Of a stretch of DNA of 64,000 nucleotides, positions 17,205 through 26,050 are shown piece after piece (the first letter of the stretch is position 1; each line of letters starts with the position of its first letter). The notes beneath the pieces are model-generated. The model saw only the letters and a list, made by a program, of their open reading frames with translations. It did no database searches and had not been told where the DNA came from. The position numbers and the translations under genes are program-made. The DNA comes from Paraclostridium dentum (lineage in GTDB: Bacteria > Bacillota > Clostridia > Peptostreptococcales > Peptostreptococcaceae): contig NZ_WIPK01000010.1 in assembly GCF_012922555.1 (NCBI RefSeq), forward strand, positions 51,044 to 115,043. The letters are read 5' to 3'.

Positions 17205-18092
17205 CTATACCTCCCTAGCATCTTCTAAATCAAAGTAAAACATATATACATCTTCAAACTTTGGCTCTATTATTTCTATATTTTCATAATTTGGCTTAGT
17301 TTCACTTATAAATCTTATACTTATATTCTCTATTCCACGATTTATACTAACTACTTTATATTTACTTTGTATTTTAGATACTAAACCTTCATCATTAGTA
17401 TCTAAGCTATAAACCTTACCTTCCATACCGTTTAATATTTCTTTATGTGTTCCTTGAAGCAATACCTGACCATCTTTTATCATTATAGTTTCTTTAGCAA
17501 CAGATTCAATATCAGATATTATATGAGTTGAAAGTATAACTATTGTATCTCTGCCTATTTGAGATAATAAGTTTCTAAATCTTGTTCTTTCTTGAGGATC
17601 AAGTCCTGCAGTTGGCTCATCTAGTATTAGTACTTTAGGGTTATTTAAAAGAGCTTGTGCAATACCTACTCTTCTTTTCATACCACCTGAGAATTTTGAA
17701 ACTAACTTATTTGAAACTTCAGAAAGTCCAACTAGTTTTAATAATTCATCAACTCTTTTTTTACTAGTTTGTTTATCCATTCCTTTAAGCGCTGCCATAT
17801 ACATTAAGAAGTCTTTTGCCTTAAAATTTTTGTACGCATCAAAGTCCTGAGGTAAGTAACCAACTATAGCTCTATACCTATCATCTAAGCTTTTTATATC
17901 CTTCCCATTGTATAGTATTTTTCCACTTGTAGGGCTAGTTACTGTTACTATTTGTTTCATTAAAGTAGATTTTCCTGCACCATTTGGTCCTAAAAGTCCA
18001 TATACTCCACTTTCTAATACTAGGTTTATATTTTCATTTGCATTTTTATGCTTGTATGATTTTGTTACATTTATCATTTCTAATTTATTCAT
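17205..18092 (-). CDS. ABC transporter ATP-binding protein
   Basis: A 295-residue ATPase with Walker A GPNGAGKST, Q-loop LPQDF, signature FSGGMKRRVGIAQ, Walker B VLILDEPTAGLDP and the switch histidine in LSTHIISDIES. A C-terminal extension of about 80 residues (from SLDTNDEG) resembles that of BcrA-type exporters. It sits between two permease genes in the five-gene operon with the two-component system. Confidence 0.93.
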   Translation of the reverse strand: MNKLEMINVTKSYKHKNANENINLVLESGVYGLLGPNGAGKSTLMKQIVTVTSPTSGKILYNGKDIKSLDDRYRAIVGYLPQDFDAYKNFKAKDFLMYMAALKGMDKQTSKKRVDELLKLVGLSEVSNKLVSKFSGGMKRRVGIAQALLNNPKVLILDEPTAGLDPQERTRFRNLLSQIGRDTIVILSTHIISDIESVAKETIMIKDGQVLLQGTHKEILNGMEGKVYSLDTNDEGLVSKIQSKYKVVSINRGIENISIRFISETKPNYENIEIIEPKFEDVYMFYFDLEDAREV

Positions 18093-18104
18093 TATAGTTA
18101 CCTC

Positions 18105-19115
18105 CTATTTAGTTAAAACTTTTTTTATAGTATAAATACATCCTAATAGTCCAATTATCACTATTAATGCATATATCATTATTATTAAATTTGATATATC
18201 CACTGTTTTCGATAGAATATCTATCTGTCCATTATAAAAACCAAGTATTTTAATAGGTCCTGTAATTACATCAATATAGTTTCCTTGCCCCAAAAGTGAA
18301 AGTATCTCTTTTGGTAAGAAATTAAACTTTGTAAGTATTTTTCCAATTGCGATAAACCCAGCAGACAGACTTATTGATTTTACTGAGTTGTCACTTAGGA
18401 ACGAAACCAGTAAAGATACTGTGGATACTCCTAAAAGTATAAGTGTTGTAGTTATTATTTTTGATAAAGCATATTGATTTATAGTCATTGGTTTAGCAAT
18501 CATTGCTGCATCAATTATTCTATAAGATTGTAAGTTACCGTTTAAAGGGGCTCCATATTGTATATATGTTATTAGCCATGTAGCACCTATATACACGCTA
18601 TATACTACTATTGGTAGTAATATAGCTATTATTATTTTAGAGTATAGTGCCTTATTTCTTTGTTTGGATGATAAAATTATTGGTGAAACATTAGCTACTA
18701 CCTCATCTGTATAGAGATTTGATATTAGCATAACAATAATTATCATCATAATAATGATTGATGCAGAAAAATCTACTCTTTCTGTAAATACCTTATAAAA
18801 GTCTACATTTTCATACTTGTGTCCATTATCTAAATTAAGTTTTTCTTCTGATATAGATTTTAATGTTTTATCACTATCTGGTGAGTATATGATTGACTGT
18901 ATCATTTCTTTTTTAATACCTAATTTTTCATTTGCAATTTCCTCTTTGCTCCTGTTATCTATTACAATTTTTTTCTTTGATTCATCAAAATACTCATTTT
19001 GTGTTTCTAGTAATGGTTTAAAAATACTTATTATTAATATGGATACTATCATTAATATAAGTGCTACTATAATTGATTTGTCTTTTAATATTTTTTTAAT
19101 TTCCCAGTTTAACAT
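18105..19115 (-). CDS. ABC-2 type permease, first gene of the operon
   Basis: A 336-residue permease with an N-terminal helix (SIIVALILMIVSILIISIF), a large outer loop of about 75 residues rich in charged residues, and five more helices. It begins MLNWEIKKILKDKS, like the second permease (MFNLIKWEIKKNL), so the two may be related. The ATG at 19115 follows GAAAGGAGAAACTAG. It is the first gene after the regulatory repeats at 19166-19202. Confidence 0.82.
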   Translation of the reverse strand: MLNWEIKKILKDKSIIVALILMIVSILIISIFKPLLETQNEYFDESKKKIVIDNRSKEEIANEKLGIKKEMIQSIIYSPDSDKTLKSISEEKLNLDNGHKYENVDFYKVFTERVDFSASIIIMMIIIVMLISNLYTDEVVANVSPIILSSKQRNKALYSKIIIAILLPIVVYSVYIGATWLITYIQYGAPLNGNLQSYRIIDAAMIAKPMTINQYALSKIITTTLILLGVSTVSLLVSFLSDNSVKSISLSAGFIAIGKILTKFNFLPKEILSLLGQGNYIDVITGPIKILGFYNGQIDILSKTVDISNLIIMIYALIVIIGLLGCIYTIKKVLTK

Positions 19116-19160
19116 CTAGTTTCTCCTTTCTCCTTGGTACGATATTATTATACATGCTGA

Positions 19161-19205
19161 AGTTTAAGACATCTTAAAGTTAACCTTAAATAAACCTTAA
19201 AGTTT
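19161..19205 (-). promoter_or_regulatory. Direct repeats likely bound by the response regulator
   Basis: CTTAAA occurs at 19173, 19185 and 19196, about one helical turn apart. The first copy is also part of the palindrome TTTAAGACATCTTAAA. Such repeats on one DNA face are typical OmpR-family sites. They lie 50-90 bases upstream of the first permease gene. Confidence 0.5.
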
Positions 19206-19220
19206 TTCAACTGATTTTTT

Positions 19221-19270
19221 TAAAAAATAAGCATGTCAAAAAGTCTACTTTTTGACATACTTGCTTTTTA
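19221..19270. terminator. Terminator-like hairpin between divergent genes
   Basis: Perfect 12-bp stem ATGTCAAAAAGT / ACTTTTTGACAT with a two-base loop, extended imperfectly to a TTGCTTTTT run. No gene ends here, so it may be a relic of a lost gene's terminator or may insulate the divergent promoters. Confidence 0.5.
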
Positions 19271-19374
19271 AAAGTTATTTTATTTCAAAAATTAAACAAT
19301 TTTATATTTGCAACATTTCAAAATGATAGTATACTTATTGAAAGAGAAAATGACACTTGAAAGGATAAACCTGT

Positions 19375-19977
19375 ATGAGAAAATTTTTTTATGCAAGGAT
19401 AAGTACAAAAGACCAAACTTTAGAAAGACAAATTGTAGAAGCAAAAAAATTAGGAATTGATGAAAGTTATATATTTTTAGAAGTTGCCAGTGGAAAAGAT
19501 TTTAAAAGACCTGAGTACCAACTTTTAAAAAGGATGCTCAGAGAAGGGGATGTACTATACATAAAATCGCTAGACCGACTTGGAAGAAATAAACAAATGA
19601 TATTAGATGAATGGAATGAATTAGTTAAAGTTAAAAAAGTAGATATAGTAATTTTAGATATGCCACTTTTAGATACTACTAAATACAAAGACATGAACGG
19701 ATTAGAAAATTTAATATCAGATATAATTCTTCAACTTTTAAGTTATATGGCAGAGGACGAAAGACTTAGAACTAAAGAAAGACAAAGAGAAGGTATCAAA
19801 ATAGCAAGAGAAAAAGGTATTAAGTTTGGTAGACGTAAAATAGATCCCGGGGAAAAATTCGAAGAAGTTTATAAAGAATGGAAATCAGGACAAATTACTG
19901 CTGTAAAAGCTATGGAAATGCTAGGATTAAAGAGTAATACATTTTATAGAAGAGTTAAGGAATATGAAGCCTTATAA
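19375..19977 (+). CDS. Serine recombinase / resolvase
   Basis: A 200-residue small serine recombinase of the resolvase/invertase family. The catalytic serine lies in YARISTKDQTLERQ (Ser10). The YIKSLDRLGRNKQMI segment carries the conserved arginines, and EDERLRTKERQREGI starts the long E helix. The C-terminus has a helix-turn-helix (ITAVKAMEMLGLKSNTFYRR). No partner resolution sites or flanking insertion-sequence ends were found, so whether it acts on an element here is unknown. It is divergent from the ABC/two-component operon. Confidence 0.88.
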   Translation: MRKFFYARISTKDQTLERQIVEAKKLGIDESYIFLEVASGKDFKRPEYQLLKRMLREGDVLYIKSLDRLGRNKQMILDEWNELVKVKKVDIVILDMPLLDTTKYKDMNGLENLISDIILQLLSYMAEDERLRTKERQREGIKIAREKGIKFGRRKIDPGEKFEEVYKEWKSGQITAVKAMEMLGLKSNTFYRRVKEYEAL

Positions 19978-20238
19978 AAGGAATTGATAACTTAACTAAT
20001 GTAGTAATTTCAATTAGAGAGAATATTTCACGATTTAGTCAAATGGAAATAAATGTAAAAGTTGTAACTTGAAAAGCCATAAAAAGATGTATAATATAAT
20101 TCTGGTAAATTATATAGTTATAAATTTAACCTTTTTAAAGTGAAACTATATAAATAAAAAGCTTATATAAATTTAAAAAACAGAGTTATTTAATGTTTTA
20201 ATTTAAACTTATATAAGTTTAAAAAAGGAGAAATATTT

Positions 20239-21855
20239 ATGTCAAAGGTAGCAAAAACAACGATAGGATTGATGATAGCTACGTTAATAGCAAAAGTATT
20301 GGGATTTGGAAGAGAATTAACTCTAGCTGGAGTATACGGAACACAGGGGATAAGTGATGTGTTCAAAATATCTATGACTATACCGGTAGTTATATTCGCA
20401 GCAGTAGGAACATCTTTAGATACAGCGTTTATACCTTTATATCAAGAGGTACTTAAGAATAATGGAGAAAAGGAAGCAAACAAATTTACAAATAACGTAT
20501 TAAATACAGTTATTTTAATTTGTATGGCATTTTCTATATTAGGATTGATATTTACACCTCAAATTGTACATGTATTTGCAATGGGATTTAAAGGTGAGAT
20601 ATTTGCTCAAACAGTATACTTTACTAGAATTATGATAATAGGATTAGCATTTTTAGGAATGAGTTATATTATGACGGCTTACCTTCAGGTAAAAGGAAAC
20701 TTTGTAATACCTGGGCTTATGAGTGTGCCAAATAATATTATAGTTATAACATCTATAGTTTTGAGTTCAATAATAAGTATACATTTACTTCCTTGGGGAG
20801 CTTTAATAGGATTATTTTTACAATTCTTATTCCAGCTACCATTTGCTAAAAAAAGAGGATTTAAATATAGCTTATTTGTTAACTTTAATGATAAATATTT
20901 AAGGAAAATGCTATGGCTTGTAATACCTGTTTTAATAGGGGTTGCAGTGAATCAAGTTAGCACTATTGTAGATAGGACAATAGCATCTAATCTCGCTGAA
21001 GGAAGTATATCAGCACTAGATTATGCAGCTAAATTGAATTCATTTGCAATGGGTATGTTTATAGTATCAATTTCTTCTGTTGTGTATCCACTATTAGCTA
21101 AATTAACAACACAAAACAATAAAGAGGAATTTTACAAAGCTATAAAAGCATCAGTAAACACAGTTATACTTTTACTAATACCCATATCAATAGGGGCTAT
21201 GATACTTGCAACTCCAATAGTTAAAGTACTTTTCCAAAGAGGTGCATTTGATGCGAAATCTACACAAATGACAGCAATAGCAGTAGTATTTTATTCAATA
21301 GGGATCATAGGATTTGGTCTTAGAGATATCCTTGGAAAGGTGTTTTACTCATTGCAAGATACAACAACACCTATGGTAAATGGGATAATTACTATTGTAT
21401 TAAATATAGTATTAAACTTACTATTTGTAAGATATACAAATATGCAACATGCAGGGTTGGCTTTCGCAACTAGTATTTCTGCAATAGTTACCATAATATT
21501 ATTATTTATAAGTTTAAGGAAAAAAATTGGACCATTTGGCGGCAAATCAATTATAATCGTTTTAATAAAATCAATTGTATCAGCATTATTGATGGCTGTT
21601 GTAACACTATTTGTATATAATTTCTTAAATGAGGCGGTACCTGCTTTATTAGATGGAGTATTGCCAGATTTATTACATAAAATTTTACCTGCTGCCTTAG
21701 AGAAAAAATTAACTGCTGAAAAGGTATATGATATTATTTCATTAGGTGGATCAGTGGGATGTGGGGCATTAACTTATGGTATATGCATAATTCTTTTAAA
21801 AGTAGATGAAGTAAATCTAATTTTAAACAATATAAAAAATAAAATAAAGAAATAG
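20239..21855 (+). CDS. murJ: Lipid II flippase MurJ (MviN family)
   Basis: A 538-residue polytopic protein of the MOP superfamily. It has fourteen or so helices and conserved MurJ features: KVLGFGRELTLAGVYGTQGISDVFKI at the N-terminus, and VLFQRGAFDAKSTQMTA with SIGIIGFGLRDILGKVFYSLQDT in the second half. It moves lipid II across the membrane during peptidoglycan synthesis. The start follows AAGGAGAAATATTT. Two near-identical segments (CTTATATAA, then TTTAAAAAA) lie 15-75 bases upstream. A strong terminator follows immediately, so it is monocistronic. Confidence 0.88.
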   Translation: MSKVAKTTIGLMIATLIAKVLGFGRELTLAGVYGTQGISDVFKISMTIPVVIFAAVGTSLDTAFIPLYQEVLKNNGEKEANKFTNNVLNTVILICMAFSILGLIFTPQIVHVFAMGFKGEIFAQTVYFTRIMIIGLAFLGMSYIMTAYLQVKGNFVIPGLMSVPNNIIVITSIVLSSIISIHLLPWGALIGLFLQFLFQLPFAKKRGFKYSLFVNFNDKYLRKMLWLVIPVLIGVAVNQVSTIVDRTIASNLAEGSISALDYAAKLNSFAMGMFIVSISSVVYPLLAKLTTQNNKEEFYKAIKASVNTVILLLIPISIGAMILATPIVKVLFQRGAFDAKSTQMTAIAVVFYSIGIIGFGLRDILGKVFYSLQDTTTPMVNGIITIVLNIVLNLLFVRYTNMQHAGLAFATSISAIVTIILLFISLRKKIGPFGGKSIIIVLIKSIVSALLMAVVTLFVYNFLNEAVPALLDGVLPDLLHKILPAALEKKLTAEKVYDIISLGGSVGCGALTYGICIILLKVDEVNLILNNIKNKIKK

Positions 21856-21899
21856 AAAAAACTGTCTTAAAATAAGTTAATATTTTAAGACAGTTTTTT
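21856..21899 (+). terminator. Rho-independent terminator of murJ
   Basis: The 19-bp stem begins AAAAAACTGTCTTAAAATA, with arms at 21856-21874 and 21881-21899. The same hairpin with one paired base change occurs at 23391-23437. Confidence 0.88.
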
Positions 21900-21921
21900 A
21901 TTTAGAAACTATTTTTATCAT

Positions 21922-22140
21922 TTATTTATGAGAAATAGCCTTTTTGCAATAGACAATGTATAAAGATTGAATGACTAGTAAAAGTATTACAACTCCTAAA
22001 GATATTAACAACCATCCAGGAACTTTTTTGCCTATAGACATATACAATGTCATTGCTGCTGCTCCGAAAAGCCATCCAAATAAATTAAAAGTTTTCCATC
22101 TTATTCTAGTAAGTTTTTCTATCTTATTTTTATCGTCCAT
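21922..22140 (-). CDS. Hypothetical small membrane protein
   Basis: A 72-residue protein with two predicted helices (TFNLFGWLFGAAAMTLYMSI and GWLLISLGVVILLLVIQSLYIVY). The start at 22140 lies eight bases after GGGG; two upstream in-frame ATG codons overlap or precede that site. The family is not recognised. It is convergent with murJ and upstream of its terminator. Confidence 0.55.
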   Translation of the reverse strand: MDDKNKIEKLTRIRWKTFNLFGWLFGAAAMTLYMSIGKKVPGWLLISLGVVILLLVIQSLYIVYCKKAISHK

Positions 22141-22277
22141 GCCCATTACCCCTTTAGTAAAAACTTGTTTTACCAAATTCTAACACGAAAGGTATTTTCT
22201 TTCGATACTTTTTCATTTGTGTAACCATACTGTAATAAATTGGAAATTGCAATTTTTATATTATAATATACGAATCC

Positions 22278-23084
22278 TTATTGTGCCTTTGAGTATTTAA
22301 TTGATTCTAAACAATAAGAAATTGTTTGAACTAGCCATATAATAGTTACTATTACTATAGGAATAATACCAAAGTTCCATAAAACGTGGCCTATAATACA
22401 AAATACCCAAAGTATAATACATGTTTTAGATACAGATACATATGCTTTATAAGCACTTTTAAATATCCCTAATTTTATAGATTCGTCACAACTATCTATC
22501 CATTTTTTAGAAAAATTCATGTCGTATATGCTACCTTTTAATAATGGATTCATTTCTTTTTCTAAATTAATTATTTTTTTATGAATCAATATAGAAGACA
22601 TCATAGATATTATAAAACCTATAGAAAAGCAAACAATATTTACAATATTTATCTCACCATTTGCACCATGGAAGGGCGTTAAAATAACACCTAATCCAAA
22701 GAATAAAAATCCAAGAATGGTATTTATAGAAGTTAGTAGCTTTAAATAAGATAAATTTTCTCCAATTTTATCGATAGTAGTGTCATCTTCATTTGATTTT
22801 TTCCATAATTCATACCCTTTTAGTGAATCAGTATATATTATTTTACCTACTATTATCACTAATATTGAAAGGATAAGACTTGCAAATGGCGTAATCTCTT
22901 GAAGAATATTTACTAACGAATTAGATAAATTTTCACCTAAAATTTGTTTTAGATTGTCAGACATACCACCAAGAAAACCTCCAACAAAACCACCAATAAT
23001 GCCAGATATTATCATTATGATTATAAAACTTTTAAAAGCTTTCTTATCCTCTTTTTTAATTTCATCGATACATTTATTACTCAT
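22278..23084 (-). CDS. DUF3169 family membrane protein
   Basis: A protein of about 268 residues with six predicted helices, opening MSNKCIDEIKKEDKKAFKSFIIIMIISGIIGG as DUF3169 proteins do, with glycine-rich first helices (GIIGGFVGGFLGGM) and the LLKGSIYDMNFSKKWIDSCDE segment. The ATG at 23084 lies inside the end of the XRE regulator gene, overlapping its stop by eight bases and indicating translational coupling. DUF3169 genes are commonly paired with such repressors; the function is unknown. Confidence 0.75.
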   Translation of the reverse strand: MSNKCIDEIKKEDKKAFKSFIIIMIISGIIGGFVGGFLGGMSDNLKQILGENLSNSLVNILQEITPFASLILSILVIIVGKIIYTDSLKGYELWKKSNEDDTTIDKIGENLSYLKLLTSINTILGFLFFGLGVILTPFHGANGEINIVNIVCFSIGFIISMMSSILIHKKIINLEKEMNPLLKGSIYDMNFSKKWIDSCDESIKLGIFKSAYKAYVSVSKTCIILWVFCIIGHVLWNFGIIPIVIVTIIWLVQTISYCLESIKYSKAQ

Positions 23085-23292
23085 TAACCCCATCCTCCTC
23101 ATAACTAAAAATATCCTCTACACTTACATTAAAAATCTTTGCTATTTTTAATGCTAAAGTAACTGACGGAGAGTAATCCCCTCTCTCAATTTGGCTTATG
23201 GTCTGTCTAGATACGCCAACTAATACTCCCATCTCAGTCTGATTTACATTAATCTTAGCTCGATATTCTTTCAAGCGATTATTTAATGGCAT
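23077..23292 (-). CDS. XRE-family transcriptional regulator
   Basis: A compact regulator of about 71 residues made of one helix-turn-helix: RLKEYRAKINVNQTEMGVLV, then GVSRQTISQIERGDYSPSVT and LALKIAKIFNVSVEDIFSY. The start at 23292 has AGGAGGGG just upstream. Short XRE proteins of this type usually repress their own operon together with the downstream membrane protein. Clear palindromic operators lie upstream and overlap a promoter. Confidence 0.88.
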   Translation of the reverse strand: MPLNNRLKEYRAKINVNQTEMGVLVGVSRQTISQIERGDYSPSVTLALKIAKIFNVSVEDIFSYEEDGVNE

Positions 23293-23315
23293 ATAACCCC
23301 TCCTGACTATTTTTA

Positions 23316-23377
23316 TTGTCAATATGACAACTATATTTGTCAATATTAACTATAGCTTATGACAACTATAATTGTCA
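23316..23377 (-). promoter_or_regulatory. Promoter with paired operators for the XRE operon
   Basis: TGACAA-N6-TTGTCA palindromes lie at 23325-23342 and 23360-23377, plus a TTGTCA-N3-TGACAA arrangement at 23316-23330. On the minus strand TTGACA (-35) and TATAGT (-10) are separated by 18 bases, so bound repressor would cover the promoter. Confidence 0.75.
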
Positions 23378-23390
23378 AGCGTATAAAGCT

Positions 23391-23437
23391 AAAAAAAAGC
23401 TGTATTAAAATAAGTTAATATTTTAATACAGTTTTTT
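23391..23437 (-). terminator. Terminator of the Ig-repeat surface protein gene
   Basis: CTGTATTAAAATA pairs with TATTTTAATACAG, flanked by A- and T-runs; it differs from the murJ terminator by one compensated base pair. Confidence 0.8.
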
Positions 23438-23539
23438 GGTAAACCGAAGTACTTTAAATTAAAAGTCTTTATCTTTATTTAATTCTTTAATAATATTGAT
23501 AAGTAGCTCAACATACATGTATTTTATACTCCTTCAATA

Positions 23540-25843
23540 TTATTTTCTATATTTATTTCGTTTATTTAAAAACAGTCCGAATGCAGATACTGCACCTACA
23601 AATAAGAATGCTTTTATACCCATATCTATTGTTTTAGGATTTGAACTAAGCACCTCCTTATTATCATCTAAACTAGAAATAGTTACTTCTAATGTCTTTT
23701 TATGTTCTTTAGATGAATTAGGTTTATCCATAGTCGGTTTTGTATCAGTACCACCAGGTCTATCTGTTGAATTAACAGTATCTCCAACATTTGGAGTTTT
23801 ATTATCTTCATTTATTTCAGGTAAATTACTCGTATCTGCATCTTTAGGGCTTACCGTTATAGTTCTCTTAACAGTAGTAGAATTTCTATTTTTATCATTT
23901 ACAGTATATGTTAGTTCGTATGTTCCAGGTTTATTAGTATCTACGCTTCCGGTAACTTTGATATGCTTTGTTATATTACCATCTTCTTTGTCAGTAGCAG
24001 TAACTCCTTTCATTGAATCAAATGAATTTCCTTCTTTTATACTAGTACTATCAGCTCCACTTATTACTGGTTTATCATTGCTTTTTACAATTTCAGTTAT
24101 AGATTTAGTAGTTGCAGCTCCGTTGCTATCAGTTACTTTATATACAACTTTATATGTACCAGCTTTACTTGTGTTTACTGTGTTTTCTATAACTTTAATA
24201 TCTTTAGTTATATTGCCATCTTCTTCATCATAGGCTGTAACCCCTGTCATTGGATTAAACTTGTCTCCAACTTCTATCGTTTTATCTTCTGCATGTATCA
24301 CAGGTAAATTATTTACATGTAATTCTTTAGAATTTACAATTATAGTTCTTTTAACAGTAGTAGAATTTCCGTCCTTATCAGTTACTTTATACGTTAGTTC
24401 GTATTTTCCAGGTTTGTTAGTATTCACATTTCCAATAACTTTGATATGCTTTGTTATATTACCGTCTTCAGTGTCAATAGCGGTAACTCTATCCATTGGA
24501 TCAAATGACGTTCCTTCTTTTATACTAGTATCATCAGCACCACTTATTATTGGTTTGTCATTACTTCTTACTGTTACTACTATAGACTTAATAGTTGTAG
24601 CCCCTTTACTATCAGTTACTTTATATACAACTTTATATTTACCAACTTCACTTGTATTTACTGTATTTTTTATAACTTTAATATCTTTAGTGATATTACC
24701 ATCTTCTTTATCAGTAGCACTAACTCCATACATTGGATTAAATTTATCTCCAACTTTGATAGTTTTATTTTCTACGTGTATCACAGGGATATTATTTAAC
24801 GTTAAGTCTTTAAGCTTTACAGTTACAGTTATGTATTTAGTGGTTGTAGCTCCTTTACTATCAGTTACTTTATATACAACTTTATATTTACCAGCTTTGC
24901 TTGTATCTACTGTATTTTCTATAACTTCAATATCTTTAGTGATATTACCATCTTCTTTATCAGTAGCACTAACCCCATCCATTGGGTTAAATTTATCTCC
25001 AACTTCTATCGTTTTATCTTCTGCATGTATCACAGGAGCATGGTTTAGTGTGCTTTCATAAAAATAAATCATATTTGGATTTGTATCAGAAACCCAAGTA
25101 TCTCCGTATTTATTTGTTTGATAGCCTCCTATAATAAGCTGTTCAGTGTTTACAAAGTCTTTAGGAATATTAATTGGTTTAAAAGCATATTCAACATTTA
25201 ATTTAGGATTTTCACGGCCTGAAATAGTAGATTTTAAAGTTACTCTAAAAGCTACAAGATTCTTTAACTCTGGAACATCGGCAGAAAATGAAATACCGTC
25301 AGTTGAATATTCAAGAGTGAAAGCACCTTGTGAATCTTCTTTTATTTCTGGTAGTTTAGTAAATTCTACATACTTTTCACCTTCTTCAGTATAGTTTGTA
25401 AATGTATAAGAGTATTCACTAAGCATCCCATCAGTTAAAGCGAAGTGCCAATTTGTATGAATATCTTCTCCTGTAGATAAATTATAGTGTAAATGTCCAT
25501 ATTTATTATCAGAGTAACTAGTTTTAAATCTATATCTATTTCTATATGCAGTTTTTTCATCTTTATCTGATTCTTTATTATTTTCCGATGTAACTTCTGG
25601 TATTGGGAGTTTATCTTTTTCCTCAACATTATTAACTTCGATATCTGTATTCTCTTTTTCAGTTGGATTATTTGTGATTTCATTTGTATCGTTTGTTGCT
25701 GGATTAGTTTCTACGTTGTTAGTATCTTCAGTTGATACATCTGGTTTAATTTCATCTGCATAAATACTTAGAGGCATTGGGTTCATTAATATCGTTGTAG
25801 CCATTGCACCTGCTACTGCTTTTTTAATTTGCTTGTTTTTCAT
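23540..25843 (-). CDS. Cell-wall-anchored protein with five Ig-like (DUF5011) repeats
   Basis: A 767-residue exported protein. A signal peptide ends near SIYADE, followed by a Thr/Asn/Glu-rich low-complexity stretch to about residue 95 and a unique domain to about residue 265. Five DUF5011-type Ig-like repeats of about 78 residues follow (from about 270, 352, 428, 511 and 589), each with a KEDGNIT-type core. A charged linker and a C-terminal sorting signal close the protein: NPKTIDMG, a hydrophobic helix and KRNKYRK. NPKT resembles class B sortase motifs rather than LPxTG. Repeats alternate between two subtypes (PVIHAED and KPVISGAD), suggesting duplication as two-repeat units. It is probably an adhesin or surface scaffold. 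Confidence 0.85.
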   Translation of the reverse strand: MKNKQIKKAVAGAMATTILMNPMPLSIYADEIKPDVSTEDTNNVETNPATNDTNEITNNPTEKENTDIEVNNVEEKDKLPIPEVTSENNKESDKDEKTAYRNRYRFKTSYSDNKYGHLHYNLSTGEDIHTNWHFALTDGMLSEYSYTFTNYTEEGEKYVEFTKLPEIKEDSQGAFTLEYSTDGISFSADVPELKNLVAFRVTLKSTISGRENPKLNVEYAFKPINIPKDFVNTEQLIIGGYQTNKYGDTWVSDTNPNMIYFYESTLNHAPVIHAEDKTIEVGDKFNPMDGVSATDKEDGNITKDIEVIENTVDTSKAGKYKVVYKVTDSKGATTTKYITVTVKLKDLTLNNIPVIHVENKTIKVGDKFNPMYGVSATDKEDGNITKDIKVIKNTVNTSEVGKYKVVYKVTDSKGATTIKSIVVTVRSNDKPIISGADDTSIKEGTSFDPMDRVTAIDTEDGNITKHIKVIGNVNTNKPGKYELTYKVTDKDGNSTTVKRTIIVNSKELHVNNLPVIHAEDKTIEVGDKFNPMTGVTAYDEEDGNITKDIKVIENTVNTSKAGTYKVVYKVTDSNGAATTKSITEIVKSNDKPVISGADSTSIKEGNSFDSMKGVTATDKEDGNITKHIKVTGSVDTNKPGTYELTYTVNDKNRNSTTVKRTITVSPKDADTSNLPEINEDNKTPNVGDTVNSTDRPGGTDTKPTMDKPNSSKEHKKTLEVTISSLDDNKEVLSSNPKTIDMGIKAFLFVGAVSAFGLFLNKRNKYRK

Positions 25844-25965
25844 TTAAGATGTCTCCTTATTACAATGTTATATTTATATACCCTTACTTTTGTGTCTTCA
25901 ACTTAAAAAAATTTATATACTAATTAATAAGGTAGAGTTTTATTAAAAAGGTTCAAATTCTTAAA

Positions 25966-25992
25966 AAAAAATACTATTTTACATAGTATTTT
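25966..25992 (-). terminator. Terminator of the membrane-sigma gene
   Basis: On the minus strand ATACTATG pairs with the facing TAGTAT and a run of nine T follows. It separates the sigma-fusion gene from the surface-protein gene, which therefore needs its own promoter in 25860-25960. Confidence 0.7.
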
Positions 25993-26050
25993 TCTCTAAA
26001 TATAATAATCATTTTACATTAAAGTCAATTTCCATAATATTAAATATTTA

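Noticed and set aside
19375-19977. Transposon around the serine recombinase
   Set aside because: No terminal inverted repeats, target duplications or cargo genes could be matched around it.
23496-25061. Long plus-strand frames opposite the Ig-repeat surface protein
   Set aside because: They mirror repetitive coding DNA and lack start signals; the minus-strand protein has a signal peptide, repeats and a sorting signal.
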